Shown here: positions 1 to 6,564 of the stretch, piece by piece
Layout: every line of letters begins with the position of its first letter
How positions within the stretch are numbered: position 1 is the first letter of the stretch
Source: Parachlamydiales bacterium
Lineage (GTDB): Bacteria > Chlamydiota > Chlamydiia > Chlamydiales > Rhabdochlamydiaceae
Length of the DNA: 7,656 bases
Reading direction: 5' to 3'
Assembly: GCA_020050965.1 (NCBI GenBank)
Contig: JAGVJV010000290.1
Coordinates: forward strand, 1-7,656
Notes under the pieces: generated by a model
Seen by the model: the letters and a program-made list of their open reading frames with translations, nothing else
Database searches by the model: none
Told to the model about the DNA's origin: nothing
Translations under genes and position numbers: made by a program

Positions 1-2164
1 CTCTCATCGCCGGATGGTCGAATTCGATTTTTTCCCGCCCATGTTTGCGGTTGATGAAAGAGGGAATCATTTCCATCGGACCTGGTCGATAGAGCGCGCC
101 GACAGCGATAATCTCTTCAAATTTGTCGATGTGCAGCTGCTTAGCCAAATCTTGCATCCCGCCCGATTCTAGCTGGAAGATCCCGAGTGTCTTTCCCTGG
201 TTGAGCAGATCAAACGTCGCCCTGTCATCCAATGGCAGATTAACCCAATCGATCTCTTTGTTTACGCTCTCTTTAATCGCACGTACTGCCAGCTGAATGG
301 CTGTCAAAGTTTTCAATCCCAAGAAGTCGATTTTAAGCATTCCGACAGCTTCTACCGGCTTCATTGCATATTGCGTCACAAGCACATTTGCATCTTTAGC
401 ATTGCATATGGGGATGTGCTGCATCAGCGGATCGGCGCAGACAATCAACCCTGCAGCGTGGATCCCCGTATTGCGGACTGATCCTTCAAGTGTTTTGGCC
501 AGATCAATTAACCGCTTGGTTTCGCCGTTTTCCGCATATTGCCGCTGCAAATCGGGATCGAGTTCCAATGCTTTGTCGAGCGTCATGTTGGGATCTTCAG
601 GGATGAGCTTTGCAATCTCGTTGACCCGATTCAGAGGCACACTGAGAACACGGCCCACATCTTTCACTGCCATTTTGGCCTTCATTGTGCCAAATGTGAT
701 GATCTGAGCTACATTTTCTGTCCCATATTTGCGGATCGTGTAATCGATCACCTCAGATCTACGCTCCATGCAAATGTCGACGTCGATATCGGGATAAGAC
801 ATCCGCTCTGGGTTGATGAAGCGCTCGAAGAACAGATTGAAGCGGAGCGGCTCAATATCGGTGATCCCGGTCAAATAGCAGATGATTGAACCAGCTCCCG
901 ATCCGCGGCCCGGCCCAACAGGAATACCCTGTTTTTTTGCCCAGTCGATGAAATCGTAGACGATGAGCAGGTAATCGCACAGCCCCTTGGAGATAATCAG
1001 ATCGAGCTCATAGCTAAGCCGCTTGGTTACCACTTCCATGGGCTGGCTACTCGGATATTTTTCTTGCACCTTGCTTAAGGCCTCTTCTGTATACCGTCTG
1101 GGCAATCCCTGATTGCAGAGGTCTCTCAAAAATTGGGCAGCAGCTTGTTCCCTTTCTTGGGGTGTATAGGATTTGCCTTCGAGATGCGGTGGGACAAAGA
1201 CAGGATAGAACTTCGAAGAGAAGTCGAGCTCAAACTGACACTTTTCGGCAATTTTCAGACTCTCGATGAGCGCCTGTGGACAATCGGCAAACAACAGCGC
1301 CATTTCTTCAGGTGATTTGAAATAAAATTCGTGTGAGAAAAGAACTTTTCGCTTCGGATTGAGCACCCTTTCTTTTAAATTGCCCTGCGAATCTTTTTCC
1401 CAAATTTCACAAGGCTCGCCCGAAGAGACATTCATTAAAATCTCATGAGCCCGGAAGTCCTCTCGATCGATGTAGCGCGAATCATTCGCTGCCACTAATG
1501 GGATTCCCAATTCAGCAGAGAGCAATTTTAGTTTGGCGATGACCTTTTCCTGCTTGGCCATGTAGTCTTGAGCAACCTGCAGCAGCCATGATTCCCGATC
1601 CATCCCATCGGCTTGCATCTGCTCTTGACTCATCTGATGCCGTGTCAATTCAAAATAGAAATCGTCTTGGAAGAGGTTGTGCAAGAAGTGGATCTCTTGG
1701 CGCAGATTCTCTTCTTCTTCATTGATGATCAGCTCGGCGATCTTTCCACCAATCGGGCCAGAAAGGCAAATGAGGCCTTCACAGCATTGCTGCAGAAGCT
1801 CCCGATCGATGCGCGGCGTATAGTAGAACCCTTCCAAGTAGGCCAAGGAACTCAATTTGCACAGATTCTTGTAGCCAGCCTTATTCTTAGCGAGCAGTAC
1901 AATCGGATAGCCCGCCTTTTGCCGACCCATCTTCATCTTTTCTTGGCGGCTGCCAGGAGCAACATACAGTTCACAACCGATGATCGGCTTGATCCCCTTC
2001 GCTTTGCACTCCTTTGTAAAATCGACTGCGCCGTGCAGATTGCCCTGATCGGTTAGTGCAAGTGCCGGCATCTTGTAAGCGGCAGCCTTTTCAGCCAACT
2101 CTTTAAGAGAGGCCGTTGAATCTAAAATCGAATATTGAGAATGGACATGAAGAGGAACCCACAT
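1..2164 (-). CDS. dnaE: DNA polymerase III alpha subunit, N-terminal 721 codons (cut by left edge)
   Basis: This is the catalytic subunit of the replicative DNA polymerase (C-family). The visible part has an N-terminal PHP domain starting at once with the PLHVHSQYS motif (residues 4-12), then the palm with GPGRGSGAGS (417-426), PDIDVD (458-463) and KIDFLGLKT (around 613). Asp459, Asp461 and Asp613 line up with E. coli catalytic Asp401, Asp403 and Asp555 at a constant offset of 58, so the frame is intact and the active site complete. The frame stays open to the left edge; the C-terminal fingers, beta-clamp-binding and OB regions lie outside. The start is the only option: an in-frame TGA lies one codon before the preceding GGT, and the PHP motif needs this Met. 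The GAGG before it is only 1 nt from the ATG, a poor spacing. It lies 38 bp downstream of uhpC, probably in one transcript. The uhpC-dnaE order matches Chlamydia. Confidence 0.97.
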   Translation of the reverse strand, partial: MWVPLHVHSQYSILDSTASLKELAEKAAAYKMPALALTDQGNLHGAVDFTKECKAKGIKPIIGCELYVAPGSRQEKMKMGRQKAGYPIVLLAKNKAGYKNLCKLSSLAYLEGFYYTPRIDRELLQQCCEGLICLSGPIGGKIAELIINEEEENLRQEIHFLHNLFQDDFYFELTRHQMSQEQMQADGMDRESWLLQVAQDYMAKQEKVIAKLKLLSAELGIPLVAANDSRYIDREDFRAHEILMNVSSGEPCEIWEKDSQGNLKERVLNPKRKVLFSHEFYFKSPEEMALLFADCPQALIESLKIAEKCQFELDFSSKFYPVFVPPHLEGKSYTPQEREQAAAQFLRDLCNQGLPRRYTEEALSKVQEKYPSSQPMEVVTKRLSYELDLIISKGLCDYLLIVYDFIDWAKKQGIPVGPGRGSGAGSIICYLTGITDIEPLRFNLFFERFINPERMSYPDIDVDICMERRSEVIDYTIRKYGTENVAQIITFGTMKAKMAVKDVGRVLSVPLNRVNEIAKLIPEDPNMTLDKALELDPDLQRQYAENGETKRLIDLAKTLEGSVRNTGIHAAGLIVCADPLMQHIPICNAKDANVLVTQYAMKPVEAVGMLKIDFLGLKTLTAIQLAVRAIKESVNKEIDWVNLPLDDRATFDLLNQGKTLGIFQLESGGMQDLAKQLHIDKFEEIIAVGALYRPGPMEMIPSFINRKHGREKIEFDHPAMR

Positions 2165-2202
2165 ACCTCAGCAGACTAACAAAAAAGGAATAAGAACGCA
2201 AA

Positions 2203-3573
2203 TTAGAGTGTGGCTTCGTCGTTGCTTGTCACCGCGACAGGGACAGCCACAGGGTCGCCACGTCTTGCCCCCGCTTTCCAAAGAGGGATGAGTAGGAACA
2301 CCGACAATGCGCCACAAGCAGCAACTGCTGTGAAGAACCCTTCCCAGCCGTAGTTCTGACAAATGATTCCGAGAGGATATCCTGCGGTCGCAGCACCGAT
2401 GTAGGCCACTAAATTGACAAATCCATTGGCGGAACCGGCAGCATTTTTCCCGGCGATCTCTGCAGCCACCATTCCGATCAGCATCTGCGGTCCAAAGATG
2501 AAGAATCCGACAGAGAACATGATGATGGAGTCGAGTGTTGCAACACCTGCAGGTGAGGCCCAGAATGCATAGAGAGCCAAGATCACAGCGAGTCCAAAGA
2601 GAACGTTGACAGGACCTCTGCGCCCCTTGAAAATCTTATCGGAAGCCCATCCAGCTGCCAAGCTGCCGAAAATTCCGCCGATCTCAAACCAGAATACACA
2701 AGCGCCTGCAGTCAAGATCGAGTAGCCCTTGGATTCGACGAGGTAGAGGGCGCTCCAGTCATTTATGGCGGTCCGGATAACGTAAACGAAGAAATAGGAG
2801 GCAGCAAGTAGCCAAATAAATTTATTGTTAAAAACATGCTTAAAGAGGATCTCTTTCGTTGTGAGAGTCGTTTCAGTTTCCAGTTTTTCAGCTGGATAAT
2901 CGTTTCGATGTTTTTCAATGATCGGCAGACCGAGCGATTGCGGTGTATCTCTTAGACGGTTGATCACAAAGAGACCTGCGAGAATACAGAGTGCTCCAGG
3001 GATATACATTGCAACCCGCCAGCCCCATGCCTCGGCACAATAACCGGCAATTAAGGCTATCAGGGCGCCACCGATGCCGTGGGAAGTATTCGAGAAGCCC
3101 CACCATCTTCCCCGTTCCTTTTGAGAATACCAATGCATCAAAAGGCGGGCACAAGGTGGCCAACCATATCCTTGGAAGTAACCGTTCAAGCCCCAGAAAA
3201 TCGCGAAGAATAGGATAGAAGAAGAATTGCCAAAGCAAATATTGAGTAAACCAGTGAGGATCAGTCCAAGCCCCATGAAGTAGCGGGGGTTAGCCCGATC
3301 GGAGAGGACTCCATTTAAAAATTTACTTGCACCGTAGGAGATCGATAGAATACTGGCCAGGATCCCCAAATCGCCCTTGGTAAATCCGAGGTCTTGTATG
3401 AGGGAGGGCATCGCGAAAGTAAAGCTCTTACGGGAAAAATAATAGAAGATGTAGCCGATGTACATCCCATAGAAGGTCCGCCATCGCCAATAGTTATAAT
3501 TTTGTTTTACAACCTCTTTGTCTTGGATTTCCTCGACAATCGGCGCTGGTTTTAAAAAGGAGAAAAACTTCAT
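2203..3573 (-). CDS. uhpC: hexose-phosphate transporter of the OPA family (MFS), chlamydial UhpC type
   Basis: A 456-residue inner-membrane antiporter of the organophosphate:phosphate (OPA) branch of the major facilitator superfamily. It shows FYYFSRKSF (43-51), the MFS motif-A-like GVLSDR (88-93), the OPA signature around GYFQGYGWPPCARL (131-144) with RGRWWGFSNTSHGIGGAL after it, and FFVYVIRTAINDWSALYL (261-278). Arg48 and Arg267 match the two arginines essential for phosphate binding in UhpT and GlpT (Arg46 and Arg275 of E. coli UhpT). About 12 hydrophobic segments are visible. Although named after the E. coli sensor UhpC, chlamydial homologues are known to transport glucose 6-phosphate taken from the host cell, so uptake rather than sensing is inferred; no uhpAB-type regulators are seen nearby. 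The start is supported by GGAG at 3582-3585, 8 nt upstream, and by a near-consensus promoter. The substrate cannot be fixed from sequence alone. Confidence 0.95.
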   Translation of the reverse strand: MKFFSFLKPAPIVEEIQDKEVVKQNYNYWRWRTFYGMYIGYIFYYFSRKSFTFAMPSLIQDLGFTKGDLGILASILSISYGASKFLNGVLSDRANPRYFMGLGLILTGLLNICFGNSSSILFFAIFWGLNGYFQGYGWPPCARLLMHWYSQKERGRWWGFSNTSHGIGGALIALIAGYCAEAWGWRVAMYIPGALCILAGLFVINRLRDTPQSLGLPIIEKHRNDYPAEKLETETTLTTKEILFKHVFNNKFIWLLAASYFFVYVIRTAINDWSALYLVESKGYSILTAGACVFWFEIGGIFGSLAAGWASDKIFKGRRGPVNVLFGLAVILALYAFWASPAGVATLDSIIMFSVGFFIFGPQMLIGMVAAEIAGKNAAGSANGFVNLVAYIGAATAGYPLGIICQNYGWEGFFTAVAACGALSVFLLIPLWKAGARRGDPVAVPVAVTSNDEATL

Positions 3574-3581
3574 TTTGTTTG

Positions 3582-3585
3582 CTCC
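3582..3585 (-). promoter_or_regulatory. ribosome binding site of uhpC
   Basis: On the minus strand GGAG lies 8 nt upstream of the ATG at 3573. This is good Shine-Dalgarno spacing and fixes the uhpC start. Confidence 0.75.
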
Positions 3586-3599
3586 ATTGGAGATCCACT

Positions 3600-3628
3600 A
3601 TCTTAACGCATCTTTGATCAAATGTCAA
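3600..3628 (-). promoter_or_regulatory. sigma70-type promoter of uhpC (and probably dnaE)
   Basis: On the minus strand a perfect TTGACA (-35, 3628-3623) is followed by a 17-bp spacer and TAAGAT (-10, 3605-3600, 4 of 6 consensus). The predicted transcript start is near 3593, giving a 5' leader of about 20 nt that carries the uhpC ribosome binding site. A perfect -35 with ideal spacing suggests strong major-sigma expression; chlamydial sigma66 recognises similar sequences. No promoter is evident in the 38-bp uhpC-dnaE gap, so this one may drive both genes. Confidence 0.75.
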
Positions 3629-3631
3629 ACC

Positions 3632-3660
3632 TTGAAGGAAAATGTTTACACAGCCATAGT
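3632..3660 (+). promoter_or_regulatory. candidate promoter for the divergent plus-strand genes
   Basis: TTGAAG (3632-3637, 4 of 6) is separated by 17 bp from CATAGT (3655-3660, 4 of 6). The transcript would start near 3667, about 17 nt before the ATG at 3684. It lies back to back with the uhpC promoter, the two -35 boxes being only 3 bp apart. The match is modest; position and spacing are the main support. Confidence 0.35.
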
Positions 3661-3683
3661 AAGGAAAAAAATAGGTATACAAA

Positions 3684-4298
3684 ATGGTAGATCGCCCCCT
3701 AGATCGAGTAGAACGCCCCAGAGATGAAGGGGTCTATGTCTCTAGAGGGGAGGAGAAGAAAAAGGAAAGCAAGTATTCCCCTGAGCCTCCTAAAGAGGAT
3801 AAACAGATTCTACTAGCTACCTTCTTCTCTTATTTAAAGAAAATGTTTGACACTTTTTCGCCCTCTAAACAGCTGGTTAGCAAAGTAATCGACCAGCAAA
3901 AGATAATTGAAAACCTACTTCGATTCAAAAAACTTCTTGTGAATTTGAGCCAAAACGATTTGAGCGAATCGGCTGAATTTGCCCTAAAACTCTCAGACAG
4001 TTGGTGCACGCTGCTAGAAGATTTCGACACCATAGAAATTATGGAGAGAAAAAATCTAAAAGAGCTGGCCAACTTTCGCGAAATGATGGATCAGATCAAA
4101 AACTATCCCCCCAATTCTGAGCACCGGTTTGGGTATTATCTAGTGCAACATGCCGGAAAAGATTGGCTCCCCTTCCCTTTCATCGAAATGCTCAAGGCTC
4201 TCCACACAGATACCAGTACACTGGCTCTATGGTTCAAGCAGATCGATGAAGTGATCAGCAATTTAAGCCTTCATCAACCATTTAAGAGAGGCATATAA
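3684..4298 (+). CDS. unrecognised soluble, mostly helical protein (204 residues)
   Basis: I do not recognise the family. The first 40 residues or so are highly charged and proline-containing (several Arg/Asp/Glu/Lys, then SPEPPKEDK), probably disordered. The rest (about 41-200) reads as amphipathic helices, e.g. KQLVSKVIDQQKIIENLLRF (62-81) and the Leu/Glu/Lys-rich stretch around 105-140. There is no signal peptide, no convincing membrane segment and no motif I can name. The start is supported by a weak AGG 8 nt upstream and the lack of an earlier in-frame ATG. The ORF ends 14 bp before hisS, so the two are probably co-transcribed. In the Chlamydia order I recall, no gene lies between uhpC and hisS, so it may be lineage-specific. 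A type III effector or chaperone role would be speculation. That it is a real gene is likely from length, position and lack of a better reading on the other strand. Confidence 0.75.
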   Translation: MVDRPLDRVERPRDEGVYVSRGEEKKKESKYSPEPPKEDKQILLATFFSYLKKMFDTFSPSKQLVSKVIDQQKIIENLLRFKKLLVNLSQNDLSESAEFALKLSDSWCTLLEDFDTIEIMERKNLKELANFREMMDQIKNYPPNSEHRFGYYLVQHAGKDWLPFPFIEMLKALHTDTSTLALWFKQIDEVISNLSLHQPFKRGI

Positions 4299-4312
4299 AT
4301 AGTTTATAGGAT

Positions 4313-5608
4313 ATGATTGTTCCTATGAACTACTCAATTGCCAAAGGCGCTTTTGATATCCTGCCCAAAGATCCCGATCCCGACGGGAAGTGGCGATCTA
4401 CTCACTTGTGGCATTACCTGGAAGAGACAATTCGACAAGTTACGCAAGTCTATGGCTATCATGAAATACGGACCCCGATTTTTGAGAAAACCGAGCTCTT
4501 CATCCGCAGCGTCGGCGAAGCGACCGATATCGTCAGCAAAGAAATGTACTCCTTCGAAGACAGAGGCGGAAGATCTTTGACTCTGCGTCCTGAAGCAACT
4601 GCGCCTGTCATGAGGGCCGTGGTAGAAAAGCGACTTGATCAGCAAGGTCTTCCGCAAAAACTCTACTACATTGGCCCGATGTTCCGTGCAGAGTGTCCTC
4701 AAGCAGGAAGATACCGTCAATTTCACCAATTCGGCATAGAAGCAATTGGGAGTTCAAAACCAGAACAAGATGTAGAAGTGATCGATGTATTGTGTGAAGT
4801 GGCGAGACGATTAGGGATAAAAGATCTAACTCTTATGCTCAATTCTGTAGGCGATCCTGCATCCCGGGAAAGCTATCGAGAGGCGCTGCGCGCGTTTCTA
4901 GCTCCGAAATTAGATCAACTATCTGAAGAGAGCAGGCACCGCTTTGAAAAAAACGTCCTCCGCATTCTCGATTCCAAAGATCCGCACGATCATCAAGTTC
5001 TAGAAGGAGCGCCCAAATTAGCCGATTTCCTTACCGAAGAGGCAACCGATCACTTTAATCAAGTGAAAAAACTTCTTAAAGCTTTGGGAATCCAATACGA
5101 AATCAACCCCAAACTTGTGCGGGGCTTAGATTACTACAATAAGACTGTTTTCGAAGTAACAGCGGGCCAGCTTGGAGCTCAAAATGCACTTGGAGGCGGC
5201 GGCCGTTTCGATGGACTGCCCGCAATTTTAGGCGGACCCGATCTCCCATGCGTTGGATTTGCAGCCGGCTTAGAGCGGATCATCCAAACTATGCTCGGCC
5301 AAAATGTCCCACTCCCAGAGCCGACACACCCAACCCTTTTTCTCATTCCTATTGGCGAAAAAGCCAAAGAATTTTGCACGACGTTGCTCTTTCAACTCCG
5401 CCATGAGAATATTGCTACCGAAATCGATTGGGATAGCAAAAAACCTGGAAAATCTCTCGAACACGCAACCAAATTAGGCTCGACCTATGCCCTTTTCGTC
5501 GGTGAAGATGAGCTCGCTTCTCAAACCATTCAATTAAAAGAACTGGCAACTAGAAAAGAAATCCAATTGAATATTAACGACTTACCGAAATTCCTTGGCA
5601 AGCAATAG
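4313..5608 (+). CDS. hisS: histidine--tRNA ligase (class II)
   Basis: Charges tRNA-His with histidine in the cytoplasm. The 431 residues are of usual length. Visible class II features are motif 1 with IRTPIFEKTELFIRSVGE (52-69) and LTLRPEATAPVMRA (89-102); motif 2 with GPMFRAECPQAGRYRQFHQF (121-140); the histidine-specific LVRGLDYYNKTVFE (268-281), whose Arg270 matches E. coli Arg259; motif 3 with GGGGRFDGL (294-302) and VGFAAGLERI (314-323); and a C-terminal anticodon-binding domain (about 339-428). Motif 2 reads AECPQ where most homologues have a basic residue in place of Cys. Two in-frame starts compete, 4313 and 4325. Family alignment around AKGAFDILP fits either, and the AGG at 4308-4310 is 2 nt from the first and 14 nt from the second, so neither has a good ribosome binding site. 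In Chlamydia aspS follows hisS; here mip follows directly. Confidence 0.97.
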   Translation: MIVPMNYSIAKGAFDILPKDPDPDGKWRSTHLWHYLEETIRQVTQVYGYHEIRTPIFEKTELFIRSVGEATDIVSKEMYSFEDRGGRSLTLRPEATAPVMRAVVEKRLDQQGLPQKLYYIGPMFRAECPQAGRYRQFHQFGIEAIGSSKPEQDVEVIDVLCEVARRLGIKDLTLMLNSVGDPASRESYREALRAFLAPKLDQLSEESRHRFEKNVLRILDSKDPHDHQVLEGAPKLADFLTEEATDHFNQVKKLLKALGIQYEINPKLVRGLDYYNKTVFEVTAGQLGAQNALGGGGRFDGLPAILGGPDLPCVGFAAGLERIIQTMLGQNVPLPEPTHPTLFLIPIGEKAKEFCTTLLFQLRHENIATEIDWDSKKPGKSLEHATKLGSTYALFVGEDELASQTIQLKELATRKEIQLNINDLPKFLGKQ

Positions 5609-5624
5609 CCATTTTCTTTACAAT
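5595..5624 (+). promoter_or_regulatory. candidate promoter of mip
   Basis: TTGGCA (5595-5600, 5 of 6) and TACAAT (5619-5624, 5 of 6) are separated by 18 bp. The -35 lies in the last codons of hisS. Transcription would start near 5631, giving a leader of about 20 nt with the mip ribosome binding site. It would let mip be expressed independently of hisS. Confidence 0.55.
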
Positions 5625-5641
5625 TAACAAGAACCTTTAAT

Positions 5642-5646
5642 GGGAG
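5642..5646 (+). promoter_or_regulatory. ribosome binding site deciding the mip start
   Basis: GGGAG lies 5 nt before the ATG at 5652. It sits inside the four codons that would be added by the upstream ATG at 5640, so the downstream ATG is the likely start. Confidence 0.7.
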
Positions 5647-5651
5647 TTTAT

Positions 5652-6377
5652 ATGTTTAGCCGTTTTCTCGTCATCTCAACAATTGCAGTCTCAAGCCTAG
5701 TTGCTGAAGAGGCCAAGGTGGAAGCCACGCCAATCTCAGAAGCTTTTGGACATTTAATCGCAAAAAATATCAGCTCACTCGGCCTCGATCTCGATATGGA
5801 ACTTGTCCTAAAAGGGATGAAAGATCAAAAAAGCGGTAAAGATTCTCCGATGACTGAAGAGGAATGCGTTCAGGCCATCAGCGCTGCACGCCAAGCCCTT
5901 TTTAATCAAAAGGCCGAAACCAATCTCCAGCTAGCAGAGACCTTCTTGAAAGAGAACGCTAAAAATACAGAAGTGGTCAGCCTTGAAGAGGGCAAAGTGC
6001 AATATAAAGTGGAGAAAAAGGGAGAGGGGGCAAAAGTCGAAGCCAGTTTCAGCCCCTTGATCCGCTATGTTGGGAAATACTTAGATGGTTCGGTTTTTGG
6101 TGAGTCATCAGAAGCAGAAATACTCTCTTTGGCAGATTCTATTCCTGGTTTTTCAAAGGGACTTGTCGGAATGCAAGAAGGGGAAAAGAGAACCCTCTAC
6201 ATTCACCCTGAACTTGCTTATGGAACGAAAGGGGTCCTCCCACCCAATTCTCTCTTGACCTTTGAAGTCGAAGTGGTCAAAGCCAATACAATTGAGGAGA
6301 ACCTTTCCAATCAACTGATCATCGAATCGCCTGCTGAGCCAAATGTTCAAGCACTCGATGCTCCTGCCGTTAGGTAG
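5652..6377 (+). CDS. mip: Mip-like FKBP-type peptidyl-prolyl cis-trans isomerase, exported
   Basis: A 241-residue periplasmic or surface proline isomerase of the chlamydial Mip family. Residues 1-18 form a signal peptide (hydrophobic FLVISTIAVSSLVA), with likely cleavage before EEA. Residues about 28-105 are the FKBP N-terminal dimerisation region (AFGHLIAKNI, GMKDQKSGKDSPMTEEE), and about 115-211 the FKBP domain (LIRYVGKYLDGSVFG, SIPGFSKGLVGMQEGEKRTLYIHPELAYG, LPPNSLLTFEVEV). Tyr139 and Tyr190 match FKBP12 Tyr26 and Tyr82. Two oddities stand out: the usual VFDSS reads VFGESS, so the residue equivalent to active-site Asp37 is Gly150; and no lipobox Cys is present (the only Cys is residue 72), unlike C. 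trachomatis Mip, a lipoprotein. The start at 5652 is chosen over 5640 because of GGGAG 5 nt upstream. The TAG stop overlaps the left target-site repeat of the inserted element. Confidence 0.93.
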   Translation: MFSRFLVISTIAVSSLVAEEAKVEATPISEAFGHLIAKNISSLGLDLDMELVLKGMKDQKSGKDSPMTEEECVQAISAARQALFNQKAETNLQLAETFLKENAKNTEVVSLEEGKVQYKVEKKGEGAKVEASFSPLIRYVGKYLDGSVFGESSEAEILSLADSIPGFSKGLVGMQEGEKRTLYIHPELAYGTKGVLPPNSLLTFEVEVVKANTIEENLSNQLIIESPAEPNVQALDAPAVR

Positions 6378-6380
6378 CTC
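6376..6380. repeat. left copy of the 5-bp direct repeat AGCTC (putative target-site duplication)
   Basis: AGCTC directly abuts the left end of the inverted-repeat element; its first two bases are the last two of the mip TAG stop. The identical 5-mer abuts the right end at 6558-6562. Confidence 0.65.
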
Positions 6381-6557
6381 TAAGAGACTGTTAATGGATT
6401 GGGTTTCATGTCGATTTTTTGGGCTTTTTGATCAAATTTTCGTTTCATTTGTTGGGGGTTATATCAAACTGGCGTATATTACCCCCAACAAATGAAGCAA
6501 AAATTTGCCAAAAATCCTCAAAAAAGCGACGAAACCCAATCCATTAACAGTCTCTAA
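6381..6557. mobile_element. MITE-like 177-bp inverted-repeat element
   Basis: A non-coding palindromic element between mip and trmL. The left arm (6381-6459) and right arm (6481-6557) are inverted copies. The outer 27 bp agree at 26 positions (TAAGAGACTG on the left against TTAGAGACTG on the reversed right end, then identical through GGATTGGGTTTC). The inner 50 bp agree at 41 positions without gaps and end in a perfect TTCATTTGTTGGGGGT block. A 2-nt AT insertion at 6408-6409 is the only gap, and the loop is 21 nt (6460-6480). Exactly outside both ends is the direct repeat AGCTC. Terminal inverted repeats, a direct repeat and no transposase are the marks of a miniature inverted-repeat element moved by a transposase encoded elsewhere; the parent IS family cannot be named from one copy. 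The transcript could form a very long hairpin and might lower expression of the downstream genes. A purely structural terminator is a weaker alternative. Confidence 0.8.
6452..6480 (+). promoter_or_regulatory. possible outward promoter inside the inverted-repeat element
   Basis: TTGGGG (6452-6457, 3 of 6 to consensus -35) and TATATT (6475-6480, 5 of 6 to -10) are spaced by 17 bp and point toward trmL. The -10 lies in the loop of the hairpin. The element could thus supply transcription to trmL and the transporter. Only the -10 and the spacing are good. Confidence 0.25.
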
Positions 6558-6562
6558 AGCTC
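6558..6562. repeat. right copy of the 5-bp direct repeat AGCTC (putative target-site duplication)
   Basis: Identical to 6376-6380 and directly abutting the right end of the element, 2 nt before the trmL ATG. Confidence 0.65.
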
Positions 6563-6564
6563 AA

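Noticed and set aside
297..2056. Plus-strand open frames at 297-707, 539-889, 1133-1315 and 1613-2056
   Set aside because: They lie opposite a continuous dnaE frame with all catalytic motifs at constant spacing; their translations show no domain.
2168..3238. Minus-strand frames at 2168-2362 and 2915-3238
   Set aside because: They are alternative frames within uhpC, whose own frame has the full OPA family signature.
4334..5464. Open frames at 4334-4729, 4338-4580, 5179-5379 and 5270-5464
   Set aside because: They are shadows of hisS, which is intact and of full length.
5640..5651. Upstream ATG at 5640 as the start of mip
   Set aside because: It would place the GGGAG ribosome binding site inside the coding region and put MGVY before the signal peptide; the ATG at 5652 has better spacing and a normal signal peptide.
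6381..6557. The inverted repeat as an ordinary intrinsic terminator for mip
   Set aside because: Its arms are far longer than a terminator stem, no U-run directly follows a compact GC stem, and the exact flanking direct repeats favour an inserted element. It may still reduce read-through.
6381..6557. Insertion by an IS630/mariner-type element at TA
   Set aside because: The left end can be read as TA followed by AGAGACTG, but the right end is followed by AA, so no TA duplication is formed; AGCTC fits both ends better.
6505..6564. TTG at 6505 as the true trmL start
   Set aside because: The added residues are encoded by the inserted element, there is no clear ribosome binding site, and the family starts at the 6565 Met. 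Kept only as a finding to test.
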